From Pseudarcicella hirudinis (GTDB lineage: Bacteria; Bacteroidota; Bacteroidia; Cytophagales; Spirosomataceae), in contig NZ_FOXH01000008.1 of the NCBI RefSeq assembly GCF_900115665.1, forward strand, positions 124,001-188,000: a stretch of DNA of 64,000 nucleotides. Reading direction: 5' to 3'. This document shows positions 1-9,302 of the stretch, one piece after another. Position 1 is the stretch's first letter, and each line of letters begins with the position of its first letter. Under the pieces are notes generated by a model. That model saw nothing but the letters and a program-made list of their open reading frames with translations, searched no databases and had not been told where the DNA came from. The translations under genes were made by a program, and so were the position numbers.

Positions 1-870
1 AAAACTGATACCTCCAAACTGAACATCGAATTTCCGAATACACCCTATAGCTATCAGCTTCAATATAAATATCCTATCTCGGCCAGAGTCTCGATTGGTC
101 TGAGTCTGACAAACTCCCAGATAGGTTTTTTACCCATTAAATGGCCGGGAGGAGAAAATAGTGCTACCATTTCTATGAAAGATCAGGATCCTGCATTCTA
201 TCATTTTGATTTTCCTGAATACTGGCAAAGTGAATGCATCGGGATTAACAACCTGGATCAATGTCTGATTCCGTACCAGGCGAAGGAATCCGGTGCATCT
301 AATGCGCTGAAGTTTATGGCTGTTAATCTGAAGGTTTCAAAAAATGCTCAGAACGGATTCGATAAGGTTGAAGCCTCAAGTGTAAAAAGAATCAAAATTG
401 ATAACAATACCGGAGCTATTATTAGTTTGCATACCATTAATAACTTTTTTTATATCACCTGTGCCAATATGACGCTCAGAATTTCCCCTGATTTAAAGGT
501 CAATATCATCAACAAGGTAAAATTTTACAGAATTTTCTCTCTGAATGGCGCAATCTATGGTTTTACGGAATCACAGCTCTACAAATCGACCGATAATGGT
601 TTGAACTGGGTCAGTATTGCTTCTAATATCGCCAATACATTTTCCAAACTTAATTATTATCTGATCGGGGGAAAAATATGCGGTGCCTATAACAGCCAGA
701 TTTTCATTTTTGAATTTGCCAATAATCAGATGACTACAAGAGAACTGGCCAACGACGGCATAGGTGGCAATACCATCACTTCTATTTCTGAGTTTAATAA
801 AAAAATCTTTGTCACCACCTTATCCGGAGTCTTTACAAAGAAATCTGACAAATTCCTGACTTATAAGTAA
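1..870 (+). CDS. Secreted beta-propeller-like protein, 5'-truncated by the window edge
   Basis: The frame is open from base 1 to the TAA at 868-870, so this is the last 289 codons of a longer gene; the first in-window ATG (175) is internal. An Asp-box-like motif, S-T-D-N-G-L-N-W, is encoded at 586-609. Asp boxes sit on beta-hairpins of sialidase/BNR and HCF136-type propellers. The rest is beta-rich with little charge clustering and ends without a clear C-terminal sorting domain. It converges on the signal peptidase gene downstream. I infer an exported propeller; substrate or partner cannot be told, and the N-terminus, where a signal peptide would lie, is outside the window. Confidence 0.6.
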   Translation, partial: KTDTSKLNIEFPNTPYSYQLQYKYPISARVSIGLSLTNSQIGFLPIKWPGGENSATISMKDQDPAFYHFDFPEYWQSECIGINNLDQCLIPYQAKESGASNALKFMAVNLKVSKNAQNGFDKVEASSVKRIKIDNNTGAIISLHTINNFFYITCANMTLRISPDLKVNIINKVKFYRIFSLNGAIYGFTESQLYKSTDNGLNWVSIASNIANTFSKLNYYLIGGKICGAYNSQIFIFEFANNQMTTRELANDGIGGNTITSISEFNKKIFVTTLSGVFTKKSDKFLTYK

Positions 871-1025
871 AGTACCTGAAAGTTGCTTTTATTTTCGTTT
901 ACGGCCCGTTCAATACCTGAGGCTCTTACTTATTAGTTTGACAATAAACATACAATGCCAATGCCTTTTCGTATCAATGCAGTTTCAGCAAAGTACAAAA
1001 AGGCATTTTCTCTTTTAAAATCAGA

Positions 1026-2207
1026 TTAATCAATGGTTCGGAATATTCTGTCCCATCTTATTTTGCCATTAAACAATCCTTTGGCCGGAGCAAGAGACAT
1101 CCAGACAAAAACTGCTTTTCCGACCACATGATCAAACGGTACAAATCCCCAAAAACGGCAATCTTCGGAGTTATGGCGGTTATCTCCCATCAAAAAGTAA
1201 TAGTCCTGCCTGAAAGTATATGAAGTAACAACTTTTCCGTCAATAGTGACTTTATCCCCCTGTATCACCACCGAACTGGTTCCGTCTTTCCTCCGGTATC
1301 CTTCATAATCACGAATAACCATACCGTACAAATCGATGTTACGAGCAGTTAGGGGGATTGTCCAACCCTCTTTTGGCACAGTCAAAGGGCCGAACCAATC
1401 TGAATTCCAGCCAAAGGAATCCGGAATAAATTGTGAAAGTTCTCCATGAAAACTTCCATCCTGTGCCTGTTTGTAAAATGGCTTGCCCTTTTCTCTTTTC
1501 GTGGCGGCAACGGCACTCAGAATAGCTTTCGATTGTAACATCGACTGAACATGTTCCGGGGAAGTACTTACAAGATATACATAAACCCGCTTTGAAGTAA
1601 CAGAGTCTGTTTTTTCTGCCAGATAATCAAAATCGTTGGAATATTCAGGGGTAATATGATACTGATCGAAAAAACTTTTATCCAGGGGCTGAGCGGTTGT
1701 TAATTCATATTGATTCTGCATTCTCAACGGATTTTTCATGGCTTTTCCATTGAGAAAAACCTGCATATCCCGAATTTCAACTACATCACCCGGCACTCCT
1801 ATACAACGTTTAATATAATATGTTCTTAAATCCAGCGGAGCGTTGCCATCATCCGGAAAATCAGGAACATTGAAGACAATTGCTTCTCCTGATTGAGGTT
1901 TTCCAAAGCCAGGCAACCTGAAAACAGGCAAGTTTATCCAATCCAGATAAGATGGAATATTGGTTCCCCAGATTTTCTGATGGGTCAGCGGTACCTGCAA
2001 AGGAGTTTTTGGCGTCCGGATACCATAATGTAATTTACTGACAAAAAGGTAATCACCAACCATTAAAGAACTCTCCATAGAGGGTGTTGGAATGGTGAAC
2101 GCCTCAAAAAAGAAAAAACGGATTAAAGTAGCAGCAACAACTGCAAAAGCCACTGAGTCTATCCATTCACGGAAAGCCGATTTCATTTTATTTTTTTTCT
2201 CTGACAT
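1026..2207 (-). CDS. lepB: Signal peptidase I
   Basis: Membrane-bound serine protease (393 aa) that removes signal peptides from Sec-exported proteins. One N-terminal membrane segment (about residues 17-37) is followed directly by the box containing TIPTPSMESSL, with nucleophile Ser43. The general base is Lys133 in YYIKRCIGVPGD, and the C-terminal box MGDNRHNSEDCRFWG is intact. Between the Lys box and the final box lies an insert of roughly 150 residues, making the protein longer than proteobacterial LepB; such enlarged forms are usual in Bacteroidota. The ATG at 2207 puts the membrane segment near the N-terminus. It stands alone, with a terminator of the next gene just upstream. Confidence 0.95.
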   Translation of the reverse strand: MSEKKNKMKSAFREWIDSVAFAVVAATLIRFFFFEAFTIPTPSMESSLMVGDYLFVSKLHYGIRTPKTPLQVPLTHQKIWGTNIPSYLDWINLPVFRLPGFGKPQSGEAIVFNVPDFPDDGNAPLDLRTYYIKRCIGVPGDVVEIRDMQVFLNGKAMKNPLRMQNQYELTTAQPLDKSFFDQYHITPEYSNDFDYLAEKTDSVTSKRVYVYLVSTSPEHVQSMLQSKAILSAVAATKREKGKPFYKQAQDGSFHGELSQFIPDSFGWNSDWFGPLTVPKEGWTIPLTARNIDLYGMVIRDYEGYRRKDGTSSVVIQGDKVTIDGKVVTSYTFRQDYYFLMGDNRHNSEDCRFWGFVPFDHVVGKAVFVWMSLAPAKGLFNGKIRWDRIFRTID

Positions 2208-2273
2208 TTTATGAAACTGATGATATTTTATACCATTAGTCGCAAGTAATAGGAGATAATTACAGGTTTTGTG

Positions 2274-2309
2274 AAATAAAAAAAAGCATCGGGAAATCCC
2301 AATGCTTTT
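2274..2309 (-). terminator. Rho-independent terminator of the DUF4397 lipoprotein gene
   Basis: Arms 2282-2289 and 2302-2309 (AAAAGCAT/ATGCTTTT), extended by GGG/CCC around an AAAT loop with one C-A mismatch. On the minus strand a run of T follows, so it ends the gene whose stop is at 2335. Confidence 0.85.
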
Positions 2310-2334
2310 CTACCTGCTACCTGGTAATCAAACC

Positions 2335-3084
2335 TTAGTTGATTGCATTTGCGGAAGCGGCAACTCTTGCGTTTTTGTTGTCAACAATTCCGTTTTCAAT
2401 GTATTTAATTTTAACACTTTTGGTAGTATCTGTCGAACTTGGCACTCCTACTAAAAGAACTGTATAAATTTTAGATTGTGTTAAAGTAATCTTACGGGTT
2501 GTATTAATTGAACCTGAATTACTTACCTTAACATTCACATCCCCGATACTTACCGGAACAAAATTTGAAACGGAAGCATAGGCAGCATTTTTCTTAACAA
2601 CATCTGTTCCTCCGGCATTAATTGTAACCTCCGGAGACTGCGTAGAGTCGGCAATAGCATTGATATAACGGATATATGCTTTTCCTGTTACCACGGAAAG
2701 ACTGTCAAAATTATCTCTTACCACTACATTTTTATAAGCTTTATTATTACCTACCAGGAATGAAGAATAGAATTTATTTACCGTAAAATTGCCGGAATTG
2801 ATAGTCAGTGTGTTTCCCGTTAAATAATCATAAGTACGCACCTCTCTTGTACCCGGATAAATGCTGATATAGCCTCCGGTAAAACTTGTATAAGCCAGCG
2901 GACCCGGAAGAAGATTTCCGGAAAGTGTAACGCCTATTCCTGATTTGTCAGGAGCCAGGTTAAATGCCATTAATGCGGCAGTCGGTGTTGGCTGCACATT
3001 GTCATTGTTAAGAGAACAAGACGAGATAAATAAACCGGCTACTACACTACTTACTGCTAATAAGAACTTTACATTTTTTTTCAT
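2335..3084 (-). CDS. DUF4397 domain lipoprotein
   Basis: A 249-residue SPII lipoprotein: hydrophobic leader, then ...LFISSC with acylated Cys23 and a TP-rich linker to about residue 35. The body matches the DUF4397 pattern of two beta-sandwich halves, each beginning with a phrase like LMAFNLAPD or AYIRYINAIAD and ending in a strand like YTVLLVG. Such proteins are common, multi-copy surface or periplasmic lipoproteins of Bacteroidota with no known reaction. It is monocistronic, with a strong terminator just after the stop. Family call from motif memory; function unknown. Confidence 0.75.
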   Translation of the reverse strand: MKKNVKFLLAVSSVVAGLFISSCSLNNDNVQPTPTAALMAFNLAPDKSGIGVTLSGNLLPGPLAYTSFTGGYISIYPGTREVRTYDYLTGNTLTINSGNFTVNKFYSSFLVGNNKAYKNVVVRDNFDSLSVVTGKAYIRYINAIADSTQSPEVTINAGGTDVVKKNAAYASVSNFVPVSIGDVNVKVSNSGSINTTRKITLTQSKIYTVLLVGVPSSTDTTKSVKIKYIENGIVDNKNARVAASANAIN

Positions 3085-3762
3085 TTCTCTTAAACGTTTT
3101 AAATGTTTTACTTGATTGTTTTAAGTCATGATGACCACGTGAGAAATACTTTCTCCTTTCAGTCATTTCTGACATTTTACCCCTTAAAACATCTGAAGAA
3201 AAGCAAGAATCAATTCATTTATTTCATAAGCGAAATCCGTATCTGTTTTCCAAGCCACAGCCAAACAAGCCAGCCCTGACGCCGGTTGAATCTTTGTACA
3301 CTTAAAAATGACTGTGGAAGTACCTGAGTTTTCCACTTCAATCGCCCAATCATTGTAAAATCTCCCTCTGCTTTACTCAACTGTTTATTCCGGAATGTTT
3401 TTTGGGTGATAAAAGTGTTTACATATTTATTTTCCGATTTGGAAGTTGACAAGAAGTCAGATCATTATTATAAACCATAACTGAGAACAGAGACGTGCAT
3501 AATAATAACGTTTCAATCACTAATTATTGGTATTTTCTTCTTGTAATTAAATGATAATTTTGCCGGCTATATTAAAAAGACACTTTAAGCCCCGGAAGGG
3601 TTGGAATTAAACAGGCGTTTTTTTTTTAAATTTTCTACTCAGGCTTACATTAAGGAGATATTCCATTCATTATCAAGCCATAAGCTTTTAGAAAAATATA
3701 TTTACTTTCCTGATTCCCTCTCAGTAATTTTACCATTCTCTTTACTTTTTTTAATTATCATG
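3085..3762. other. Long intergenic region between the DUF4397 and DUF1801 genes
   Basis: About 680 bases with no gene I trust. Near the lipoprotein start are two short perfect palindromes: GTCATGATGAC at 3125-3135 and GAGAAA-TAC-TTTCTC at 3141-3155, possibly operator or leader structures. A 77-codon minus-strand frame at 3219-3452 has no recognisable motif and an unlikely Trp/Leu/Arg-rich composition; I do not call it. The rest is AT-rich. Confidence 0.5.
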
Positions 3763-3770
3763 TATCTTTG
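3763..3770 (+). promoter_or_regulatory. Bacteroidota -7 promoter box of the DUF1801 gene
   Basis: TATCTTTG fits the TAnnTTTG consensus and lies 48 bases before the chosen ATG at 3818. The upstream -33 element (TTTA near 3741) is weak. Confidence 0.5.
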
Positions 3771-3817
3771 AGATAGTTAGTAAAATTGTTCAGGTGCTTT
3801 ATTTCAAGACTAAAATC

Positions 3818-4276
3818 ATGCAATCTCAGGCAACTTCCCCCCTCGAATACATAGACTCTTTACCTGAAGACAGGAAGAAAGTCATGACAGCATTAAGACA
3901 TGAGATCCTCAAAAATCTTCCGGACGGATTTTCCGAAGTAATCGGTTATGGAATGCTTGGTTATGTAGTTCCTCATTCACTCTATCCGGCCGGTTATCAT
4001 TGCGATCCGAAATTGCCGTTACCCTTTATGAATCTGGCCTCTCAGAAGAACTTCATTGCCATTTATCATATGGGCATTTACATTAATAAAGATTTGCTGG
4101 ACTGGTTTACGGCTGAATATGCCAGGCAGAGTAAGGTTAAACTCGATATGGGCAAAAGCTGTATCAGGTTTAAGAAAACGGACCAGATACCAATTTGTCT
4201 TATCGGAGAATTAGCTTCAAAAATTACACCTGCACAATGGATTGAGATGTATGAACGATTGAAAAATGAGCGATGA
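3818..4276 (+). CDS. DUF1801 domain protein (YdhG-like)
   Basis: Small cytoplasmic protein of 152 aa. The N-terminal phrase PLEYIDSLPEDRKKVMTAL and the VIGYGMLGY strand are the DUF1801 signature (YdhG/iron-chaperone-like alpha/beta fold); the last third carries the usual conserved Lys/Arg strand (SCIRFKK). The biochemical role of this family is not established. A GTG at 3794 would add eight residues, but the ATG at 3818 leaves a normal leader after the -7 box at 3763. Converges on dnaK through a shared terminator. Confidence 0.8.
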   Translation: MQSQATSPLEYIDSLPEDRKKVMTALRHEILKNLPDGFSEVIGYGMLGYVVPHSLYPAGYHCDPKLPLPFMNLASQKNFIAIYHMGIYINKDLLDWFTAEYARQSKVKLDMGKSCIRFKKTDQIPICLIGELASKITPAQWIEMYERLKNER

Positions 4277-4351
4277 GATGAAAAGGAGCATCGGTGCATC
4301 CCTTCTTCAGTATTTCAGGCTGTCTCATTAGCAAAGTACACAGACATAAAA

Positions 4352-4381
4352 AAAGCCCCCGAATTTACATTCGGGGGCTTT
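4352..4381. terminator. Bidirectional terminator between the DUF1801 gene and dnaK
   Basis: Perfect 13-bp stem, 4352-4364 with 4369-4381, around a 4-base loop (TTAC), GC-rich core GCCCCCGA, flanked by A-run and T-run. Serves both convergent genes; on the minus strand it follows dnaK by 18 bases. Confidence 0.95.
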
Positions 4382-4398
4382 TAAGAATTTTATAACTA

Positions 4399-6303
4399 TT
4401 ATTTCACTTCTTCAAAAGGAACATCTTCAGCCTGAGAGCTTCCTCCACCGGAATTAGCAGTTTGTTCTGTATTATCTGCATTTGGCTGAGCTTCCTGACC
4501 TGCTGCATACATTTCCTGAGAAGCTGCCTGCCATGCATTATTCAATTTCTCTAAAGCAGCGTCGATAGCTGTTACATCCTGAGAACCATGAGCAGTTCTC
4601 AATTCTCCCAATGCATTTTCAATAGCTGATTTATTTCCTGCAGAAAGTTTATCACCATATTCCTTCAACTGTTTTTCTGTCTGGAAAATCAATGAATCAG
4701 CCTGGTTTATTTTTTCTACTTTTTCTTTTTCAGCTTTATCAGCTGCTTCATTAGCTTTAGCTTCGTTACGCATTCTTTCGATTTCAGCGTCAGTCAAACC
4801 ACTTGAAGCCTCGATACGGATTTTCTGCTCTTTTCCGGTTCCTTTATCTTTCGCAGAAACGTTCAGAATACCATTGGCATCAATATCGAAAGTAACTTCG
4901 ATTTGCGGAACACCACGTGGTGCCGGTGGAATATCTGCAAGGTGGAAACGACCTAATGAGCGGTTATCTTTCGCCATAGGACGCTCTCCCTGTAAAACAT
5001 TCAATTCTACTGAAGGCTGGTTGTCAGATGCAGTAGAGAATGTCTCTGATTTTTTTGTCGGGATAGTTGTGTTAGATTCGATCAGTTTAGTGAAAACACC
5101 ACCCATTGTTTCGATACCTAATGATAAAGGAGTTACGTCCAATAAAAGAACGTCTTTCACTTCACCGGTTAACACACCACCCTGAATTGCTGCACCAATA
5201 GCAACTACTTCATCCGGGTTAACACCTTTTGAAGGCTTTTTACCGAAGAATTTCTCTACTTCTTCAGCAATACGCGGAATACGGGTTGAACCACCTACCA
5301 GGATTACCTCATCAATATCAGCATTTGTAAATCCGGCATTTTTCATAGCACGACGACATGGCTCCAATGTTCTTTGGATCAATGAATCAGCTAACTGCTC
5401 AAATTTTGCACGCGTCAATGAACGAACCAGGTGTTTCGGAATACCATCAACAGGCATGATATATGGCAGGTTAATTTCCGTAGAAGCACCTGAAGACAAT
5501 TCGATTTTCGCTTTTTCAGCAGCTTCTTTCAAACGTTGAAGAGCCATCGGATCTTTGCGAAGATCAATTCTTTCATCAGCCAGGAATTCTTCAGCCAACC
5601 AGTTAATAATCACCTGATCAAAGTCATCACCACCTAAGTGTGTATCACCATCAGTTGATTTTACTTCAAAAACACCATCACCCAACTCAAGGATAGATAC
5701 GTCAAACGTACCGCCACCTAAGTCGAAAACAGCAATTTTCATATCTTTTCCTATCTTATCAACACCATAAGCAAGTGCTGCTGCAGTAGGTTCGTTAATA
5801 ATACGTTTTACATCAAGACCTGCGATCGCTCCGGCTTCTTTTGTTGCCTGACGCTCTGCGTCATTAAAGTAAGCAGGTACAGTGATGACTGCCTCATTAA
5901 CAGTTTGTCCTAAATAATCTTCAGCTGTCTGCTTCATTTTTGTCAGAATCTGCGCTGAAATCTCCTGAGGAGTATAAAGGCGATCACCAATACGAACTCT
6001 TGGTGTATCATTGTTGCCTTGTTCTACGGTGTAGGCTACAGTTTTTAATTCACTACCAACTTCAGAGTATTTTCTACCCATGAAACGTTTGATAGAAGAA
6101 ATGGTATTTTGTGGGTTGGTGATTGCCTGACGTTTAGCAGGATCCCCAACTTTGCGTTCGCCGTTTCCATTGTCCAAAAATGCCACAATAGAAGGCGTAG
6201 TACGACGACCTTCTGAGTTAGCAATTACGACTGGTTCGTTACCCTCCATTACTGCTACACACGAGTTGGTAGTACCTAAGTCAATTCCAATAATTTTTCC
6301 CAT
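4399..6303 (-). CDS. dnaK: Chaperone DnaK (Hsp70)
   Basis: ATP-driven Hsp70 chaperone, 634 aa, full length. Nucleotide-binding domain with [17 protein letters not shown] at the N-terminus, [18 protein letters not shown] near residue 195 and [10 protein letters not shown] near residue 340; interdomain linker [15 protein letters not shown]; substrate-binding beta domain and helical lid; acidic tail ending in DVPFEEVK, close to the EEVK-type end typical of bacterial DnaK. Acts with DnaJ and GrpE, neither of which is in the window. It is a single-gene unit with a strong terminator. The upstream region carries a cluster of TGACA/TGTCA inverted repeats, a possible stress operator. Confidence 0.98.
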   Translation of the reverse strand: MGKIIGIDLGTTNSCVAVMEGNEPVVIANSEGRRTTPSIVAFLDNGNGERKVGDPAKRQAITNPQNTISSIKRFMGRKYSEVGSELKTVAYTVEQGNNDTPRVRIGDRLYTPQEISAQILTKMKQTAEDYLGQTVNEAVITVPAYFNDAERQATKEAGAIAGLDVKRIINEPTAAALAYGVDKIGKDMKIAVFDLGGGTFDVSILELGDGVFEVKSTDGDTHLGGDDFDQVIINWLAEEFLADERIDLRKDPMALQRLKEAAEKAKIELSSGASTEINLPYIMPVDGIPKHLVRSLTRAKFEQLADSLIQRTLEPCRRAMKNAGFTNADIDEVILVGGSTRIPRIAEEVEKFFGKKPSKGVNPDEVVAIGAAIQGGVLTGEVKDVLLLDVTPLSLGIETMGGVFTKLIESNTTIPTKKSETFSTASDNQPSVELNVLQGERPMAKDNRSLGRFHLADIPPAPRGVPQIEVTFDIDANGILNVSAKDKGTGKEQKIRIEASSGLTDAEIERMRNEAKANEAADKAEKEKVEKINQADSLIFQTEKQLKEYGDKLSAGNKSAIENALGELRTAHGSQDVTAIDAALEKLNNAWQAASQEMYAAGQEAQPNADNTEQTANSGGGSSQAEDVPFEEVK

Positions 6304-6351
6304 TGTTAGAGCTTATTAAGTATATTAATGTTATTTTATGCTTTTATCTGA

Positions 6352-6487
6352 TGTCAGATTTTTACTGACAGCTTAATTTGAACAATCATAATGCCAAAAC
6401 GAAACTGACATTTACAGCGTGACAGATTGTCACAAAATGACAGTTTTATTGACAAAATTGCTGAAAACAATTTAACACTAACTGACA
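6352..6487. promoter_or_regulatory. Cluster of TGACA/TGTCA motifs in the dnaK upstream region
   Basis: Inverted repeat TGTCAG (6352-6357)-N7-CTGACA (6365-6370); a second, TGACA-GAT-TGTCA at 6420-6432; further single TGACA copies at 6406-6410, 6438-6442, 6450-6454 and 6483-6487. Seven TGACA and two TGTCA-type half-sites in about 140 bases between divergent dnaK and the dehydrogenase gene suggests a repeated binding site, perhaps for a heat-shock or redox regulator. The regulator is unknown. Confidence 0.45.
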
Positions 6488-6494
6488 AAATCCG

Positions 6495-7412
6495 ATGCAG
6501 GTTTACATTCACACTAAATTTGAAGAAAGAGAAACAGAGTCGCTGAAACTATCCCTGAGTAAAAATTACAAGGTTATTATCGGATCAGAATTACCGGAAG
6601 AATTGAGAAAGGATGCTTTTCTGACTTCCGAAATCTGTCTTGGAAATGTCCCGCTTGCATGGGCGCAGGAAACGAAAAAGCTGCAATGGCTGCAATTGCA
6701 TTCTGCCGGACTGGATCCTTATCAGGAATTAAATGAAATTAATTTTAAAATTACCAACCTCAAAGGCTTCTTTGGTCAGTCAGTTGCAGAAACTGCTCTC
6801 GCCGGAATTATGGCTATGTACCGGGGTATCGACAGACTTTCCAGATGGCAGACTGAAAAACATTGGGTCGGCACACCTTTAAGAGCCAGCCTGCAATTGT
6901 TAAGTAAGTCAAATGTAATTATTCTGGGTTCGGGAGCAATCGGTCTGACACTGGAAAAACTAATGAGTGGTTTTGATTGTGATGTTAAAGTTTTTTCAAC
7001 GAAAAACATAGATCAGCTGGATGCACAATTACCGGCCTGTGACATTCTGATTTCCTGCCTGCCTGAAACGGCAGAAACAATAGGTCTGATTTCAGAAAAA
7101 AGACTGCATTTATTAAAAAAAGAGGCATTATTCGTCAATGTAGGAAGAGGATCCAATACAGATGAAAACGCTTTAATAAAATTATTGGAAACCAATCCAG
7201 ATTTCAGAGCAATGCTGGATGTTACTGAAACAGAACCTTTACCAAAGGAAAGTCCGCTATGGCATTTGCCGAATGTATTGCTTACTCAGCATACTTCAGG
7301 CGGCTGGGATGATGAAAACATGGGGAAAGTGAAATTCTTCCTCAAAAATCTGGAAAGATTTGAAAAAGGAGAAACCCTTGAAAATATCGCAAATCTGAAG
7401 AGAGGATATTAG
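6495..7412 (+). CDS. D-isomer-specific 2-hydroxyacid dehydrogenase, NAD(P)-binding
   Basis: Cytoplasmic oxidoreductase of 305 aa that would interconvert a 2-keto acid and a D-2-hydroxy acid. Rossmann signature ILGSGAIG near residue 142, the family segment LFVNVGRGSNTDENALIKLL near residue 213, DVTETEPLP with the catalytic Glu, and LTQHTSGG with the catalytic His near residue 260. The catalytic Arg of this family normally lies in SCLPET..LI, where LISCLPETAETIGLI is visible. Catalytic half and NAD half are both present. Divergent from dnaK with about 190 bases between. Substrate cannot be assigned. Confidence 0.85.
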   Translation: MQVYIHTKFEERETESLKLSLSKNYKVIIGSELPEELRKDAFLTSEICLGNVPLAWAQETKKLQWLQLHSAGLDPYQELNEINFKITNLKGFFGQSVAETALAGIMAMYRGIDRLSRWQTEKHWVGTPLRASLQLLSKSNVIILGSGAIGLTLEKLMSGFDCDVKVFSTKNIDQLDAQLPACDILISCLPETAETIGLISEKRLHLLKKEALFVNVGRGSNTDENALIKLLETNPDFRAMLDVTETEPLPKESPLWHLPNVLLTQHTSGGWDDENMGKVKFFLKNLERFEKGETLENIANLKRGY

Positions 7413-7500
7413 TTTCCGGAGAGTCAGGAGACGTTTCACCTTCATTTAGCTCTCATAAACGAATTACAATTCACCTAAAAAACAGTACTTATATTTAATC

Positions 7501-7546
7501 CGTTTGTATCTTCACATAACCCGACGGCTATGTGAAGGCACAAACG
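7501..7546. terminator. Long imperfect hairpin between convergent genes
   Basis: Arms CGTTTGT / ACAAACG (7501-7507, 7540-7546) and CTTCACATA / TATGTGAAG (7510-7518, 7529-7537), separated by a 2x2 mismatch, loop of 10 bases. It lies between a plus-strand and a minus-strand gene end, so a bidirectional terminator is likely, although flanking T-runs are missing. Confidence 0.5.
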
Positions 7547-7565
7547 TGAGTGGAAATCCGGGCAT

Positions 7566-8495
7566 TTATTTAATCAATATCGGGTATAAATTAACCGTAA
7601 GGCCTTTGGCCAGACAAATATTTATTACCTGATCAAAAGACTTTTGACTCCGGGAGCCCTCCTGAGGGGGTGCATCTCCGATCACAATGATAAATCTCTT
7701 GGTCTTCGAACTCCAGCTTGCCCTGTTCACCGTTTCATATATTCCATCATAGACAGACTCAGGAGTGTCTCCGCCTCCGTACACATTAATCGCGTTAAGA
7801 AAGGATCGGGCAATTGTATAATCGGTATTTAAATCCGAAAAGTGATACCAATTCGTATCATAATTATTATCATTGTAAGTGGCCATCCCTAACCTGGTTC
7901 CGGCAGGAAGTTTTGATATTATGCTGTTTAAGGAGCTTTTTACTTCAGAAATGTCATCCCCCATACTTCCGGTATTATCAATTAAGAAAATGATGTCTGA
8001 ATTAGGCTGTGCATTTTGATTAATAATGTCAAGAATTACCTTTGGCACTTCTTTGGCACCAGGTGCATCATACCGCTTACCTCCGGTTTGTGAACCGATT
8101 TCCGTAAAGGCATCATCTGCGGTCAGTACTTTAGTGTACCCTTCCTCTACCTGACTGCTCATGGTTTTTTGTCCATTCGGATAAACTCCCGCCACACGAT
8201 AATAATATCTTGATCCGGAAGTAACCTTCAAATCAGTAAAAGTGGTATCGGATATCTCTCCGACTAATACAAAATTCAGATTGCCCGGATTAGAAGTTGA
8301 GACATAATCAGTCCTGAACAACTGATAGCTTTTTACACCTTTTAAGGGAGTCCAGCTCAGTGCGACTTTCAAGGAATATGTCCCTTTTGAAGCCTTCAGT
8401 ACGGGTGGGGAAATATCTATTTCCAGATCTCTGGCGCAATTAAACAGGCCAAACAGAATGAGCATTATGCAGGTAATTGCTTTAAGGTTCTTCAT
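7566..8495 (-). CDS. Exported FN3-like plus von Willebrand factor A domain protein
   Basis: 309 residues from the ATG at 8495; an upstream start at 8543 would bury the leader. The N-terminus is a short charged segment plus hydrophobic stretch ending LFGLFNC, probably a lipoprotein Cys20 although Asn at -1 is unusual. Residues about 29-120 look like a fibronectin type III fold (SWTPLKGVKSYQLFR, YYYRVAGVYPNGQ). From about residue 165 a VWA domain follows with an intact MIDAS, DNTGSMGDD (173-181), and a later TPESVYDGI. VWA domains bind protein ligands through a metal ion. It ends soon after the Rossmann-like core, so the last helix may be short. Partner unknown. Confidence 0.75.
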   Translation of the reverse strand: MKNLKAITCIMLILFGLFNCARDLEIDISPPVLKASKGTYSLKVALSWTPLKGVKSYQLFRTDYVSTSNPGNLNFVLVGEISDTTFTDLKVTSGSRYYYRVAGVYPNGQKTMSSQVEEGYTKVLTADDAFTEIGSQTGGKRYDAPGAKEVPKVILDIINQNAQPNSDIIFLIDNTGSMGDDISEVKSSLNSIISKLPAGTRLGMATYNDNNYDTNWYHFSDLNTDYTIARSFLNAINVYGGGDTPESVYDGIYETVNRASWSSKTKRFIIVIGDAPPQEGSRSQKSFDQVINICLAKGLTVNLYPILIK

Positions 8496-8670
8496 TTTTA
8501 AAACAGAGTTTAAATACAGTATTAGATTCCCGCCCCAATTCATCAGGTTACAGACCGGATATCAAATTATTTTACCTCTGTTTTTTTTGAATTATATATT
8601 CACCTCAATCAATGAAGAAACAGATATGCTTCTTCTGCATTTGACTCGTTTAAGTCTTCGAGAATCAGTA

Positions 8671-8724
8671 TTTACAAACAAAAAGCCATGACCTTCGGGA
8701 AAGTCATGGCTTTTTGTTTGTAAA
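8671..8724. terminator. Very strong hairpin terminator of the Crp/Fnr gene
   Basis: Perfect 22-bp stem, 8671-8692 with 8703-8724, 10-base loop (CTTCGGGAAA), with internal A5/T5 tracts. It starts 15 bases after the stop of the regulator gene (8739) and separates it from the VWA gene. Confidence 0.9.
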
Positions 8725-8738
8725 CTTTATTTTTTCAG

Positions 8739-9302
8739 TTAAAATTTGGCCCTGATTCTGCTCAGTGTTTCCTGTGCTACTCCTAAATAAGAGGCCAGAT
8801 GAGTAACCGAAACCCGGTTGATAATATCGGGAACCTGATTTAGCAACTGATCATATTTTTCCTTTGCAGTATTGAACTGAAGCAGTTTAAGACGCTCTTC
8901 AACTAACATGAAATTATCAGTAATGATGTTTCTCCAGAGTCTTTCGATTTGCGGGAAATTATTAAATAAATTCTCTACATCCGGAAAATGAAGTTTATAA
9001 ATCTTAGAATCCTCAAGTAGTTCTATGTTGTAATTACTTGGATTTCTGGAGAAAATACTGTCAAACGCACTGACGATACGGCCTTCAAAACCAAAAGAAG
9101 TCGTCACATCTTTCCCGTCTTTTACATAGAAAATTCTGGCTGCCCCTTTTTCAATAAAGTACAGATCCTTGCAAATACTTCCCTGTTCGAACAGAAGATG
9201 CTTCTTGGGAAGATGCACTTCTTCTATCAAACCACTCAAAACTTCCTGAATGCGTGCATTCAGTTGAGTAAACTGATCAAAGTATCTGAATAAATTTTCC
9301 AT
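8739..9302 (-). CDS. Crp/Fnr family transcriptional regulator
   Basis: 187 aa. Cyclic-nucleotide-binding-type jelly roll at residues about 20-115 (HLLFEQGSICKDLYFIEKGA), long dimer helix near 120-150, then a shortened C-terminal helix-turn-helix, VTHLASYLGVAQETLSRIR. It resembles the compact Crp-like regulators abundant in Bacteroidota, which usually lack the residues for cAMP binding. Divergent from the desaturase gene, across a 338-base intergenic region with promoter-like elements. A link between the regulator and the desaturase is possible but only positional. Confidence 0.85.
   Translation of the reverse strand: MENLFRYFDQFTQLNARIQEVLSGLIEEVHLPKKHLLFEQGSICKDLYFIEKGAARIFYVKDGKDVTTSFGFEGRIVSAFDSIFSRNPSNYNIELLEDSKIYKLHFPDVENLFNNFPQIERLWRNIITDNFMLVEERLKLLQFNTAKEKYDQLLNQVPDIINRVSVTHLASYLGVAQETLSRIRAKF

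Noticed and set aside
3219-3452. 77-codon minus-strand frame
   Set aside because: No motif, odd Trp/Arg composition, no good start or promoter; lies in the AT-rich spacer upstream of the lipoprotein gene.
4874-5185. Plus-strand frame inside dnaK
   Set aside because: Shadow of the dnaK coding strand; codon use and lack of motif show it is not a gene.
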